Shown: positions 5,411 to 5,682 of the stretch, one piece after another
Layout of the letters: the number at the start of each line of letters is the position of its first letter
Position numbering within the stretch: position 1 is the first letter of the stretch
Assembly (NCBI GenBank): GCA_028865375.1
Contig: JAGWKJ010000166.1
Coordinates: 1 to 5,682 of the forward strand
Length of the DNA stretch: 5,682 bases
Origin: Hyphomicrobiales bacterium
GTDB lineage: Bacteria; Pseudomonadota; Alphaproteobacteria; Rhizobiales; Beijerinckiaceae
Direction of reading: 5' to 3'
Made by a program: the position numbers and the translations under genes
The notes under the pieces: model-generated
What the model saw: only the letters and a program-made list of their open reading frames with translations
Database searches by the model: none
What the model was told of the DNA's origin: nothing

Positions 5411-5682
5411 TCAGCCGATGGTGATCTTGGTCGGGCCGTCGAACTTGTAGGCCGGCACGGCGAGGTTCAGCGGCGCCGGACCCTGCCGGATGCGGCCCGA
5501 CGTGTCGTAGACCGAGCCGTGGCACGGGCAGAGCCAGCCGCCGTATTGTCCTTGATGGTCGAGCGGGATGCAGCCGAGATGCGTGCAGACGCCCACCAGG
5601 ATCAGCCATTCCGGCTTCTGCACGCGCTGCGCGTCGGTCTGGGGATCGCGCAGGTCGGACAGCTTGGTGTCCTCGGCCGCCT
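5411..5682 (-). CDS. petA: Rieske iron-sulfur protein of the bc1 complex, C-terminal part
   Basis: About 90 residues of the C-terminal cluster-binding domain are in the window; the N-terminal membrane anchor (with its Tat-type signal in most bacteria) lies beyond the right edge. The frame is open to the last base. The two [2Fe-2S] boxes are both intact: CTHLGC and CPCHGS, each giving one Cys and one His ligand plus the disulfide Cys. They are followed by VYDTSGRIRQGPAPLNL, in which the Tyr and Pro-rich loop are typical of high-potential Rieske proteins. The protein oxidises quinol at the Qo site and shuttles electrons to cytochrome c1. It is the first gene of the operon on this strand, so the pet promoter is outside the window. 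Confidence 0.96.
   Translation of the reverse strand, partial: AAEDTKLSDLRDPQTDAQRVQKPEWLILVGVCTHLGCIPLDHQGQYGGWLCPCHGSVYDTSGRIRQGPAPLNLAVPAYKFDGPTKITIG

Noticed and set aside
5621..5623. GTG at 5623 as the start of a short Rieske protein
   Set aside because: The frame is open to the window edge, the sequence before it continues as a plausible Rieske head domain, and the membrane anchor must lie upstream.

Overview
The window (5,682 bp) reads as chromosomal DNA of a high-GC alphaproteobacterium, probably a Rhodospirillales-type organism. This is inferred from the very GC-rich codon use (one hand-counted 60-base line, 1681-1740, is 82% GC), a three-gene petABC cytochrome bc1 operon with separate cytochrome b and c1 genes, a cytoplasmic MCP/PilZ receptor, and a CtrA-like box. 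No genus can be named from the sequence alone.

Left part (1-848): the first 41 codons of an enoyl-CoA hydratase/isomerase-family gene run off the left edge on the minus strand. They are divergent from a complete bluB (5,6-dimethylbenzimidazole synthase, the enzyme that makes the lower ligand of vitamin B12), with a 54-base gap between the two starts.

Middle (849-3241): a 583-residue soluble receptor-like protein carries an MCP signalling hairpin, an intact c-di-GMP-type PilZ domain, and a C-terminal domain found at the ends of some alphaproteobacterial chemoreceptors. The DNA of that last domain drops abruptly from about 80% GC to about 37% GC. The gene ends inside a perfect 14-bp inverted repeat. 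Convergent to it is a 98-codon gene whose product resembles nitrile-hydratase-like leader peptides (NHLP/TOMM type) and ends in Ala-Cys-Met; it has a strong Shine-Dalgarno sequence, and a TTAA-N7-TTAAC box (CtrA consensus) lies just upstream. A 230-base intergenic region separates it from the pet operon; it holds the Shine-Dalgarno sequence, the CtrA-like box, a small dyad and the pet operon terminator.

Right part (3242-5682): the minus-strand operon petA (Rieske, N-terminus beyond the window), petB (cytochrome b, complete) and petC (cytochrome c1, complete) encodes the quinol:cytochrome c oxidoreductase, closed by a strong hairpin terminator.

The pet operon and bluB are ordinary housekeeping genes. 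The parts worth a second look are the receptor with its compositionally foreign C-terminal domain, the leader-peptide-like small protein, and the possible CtrA control between them and pet.
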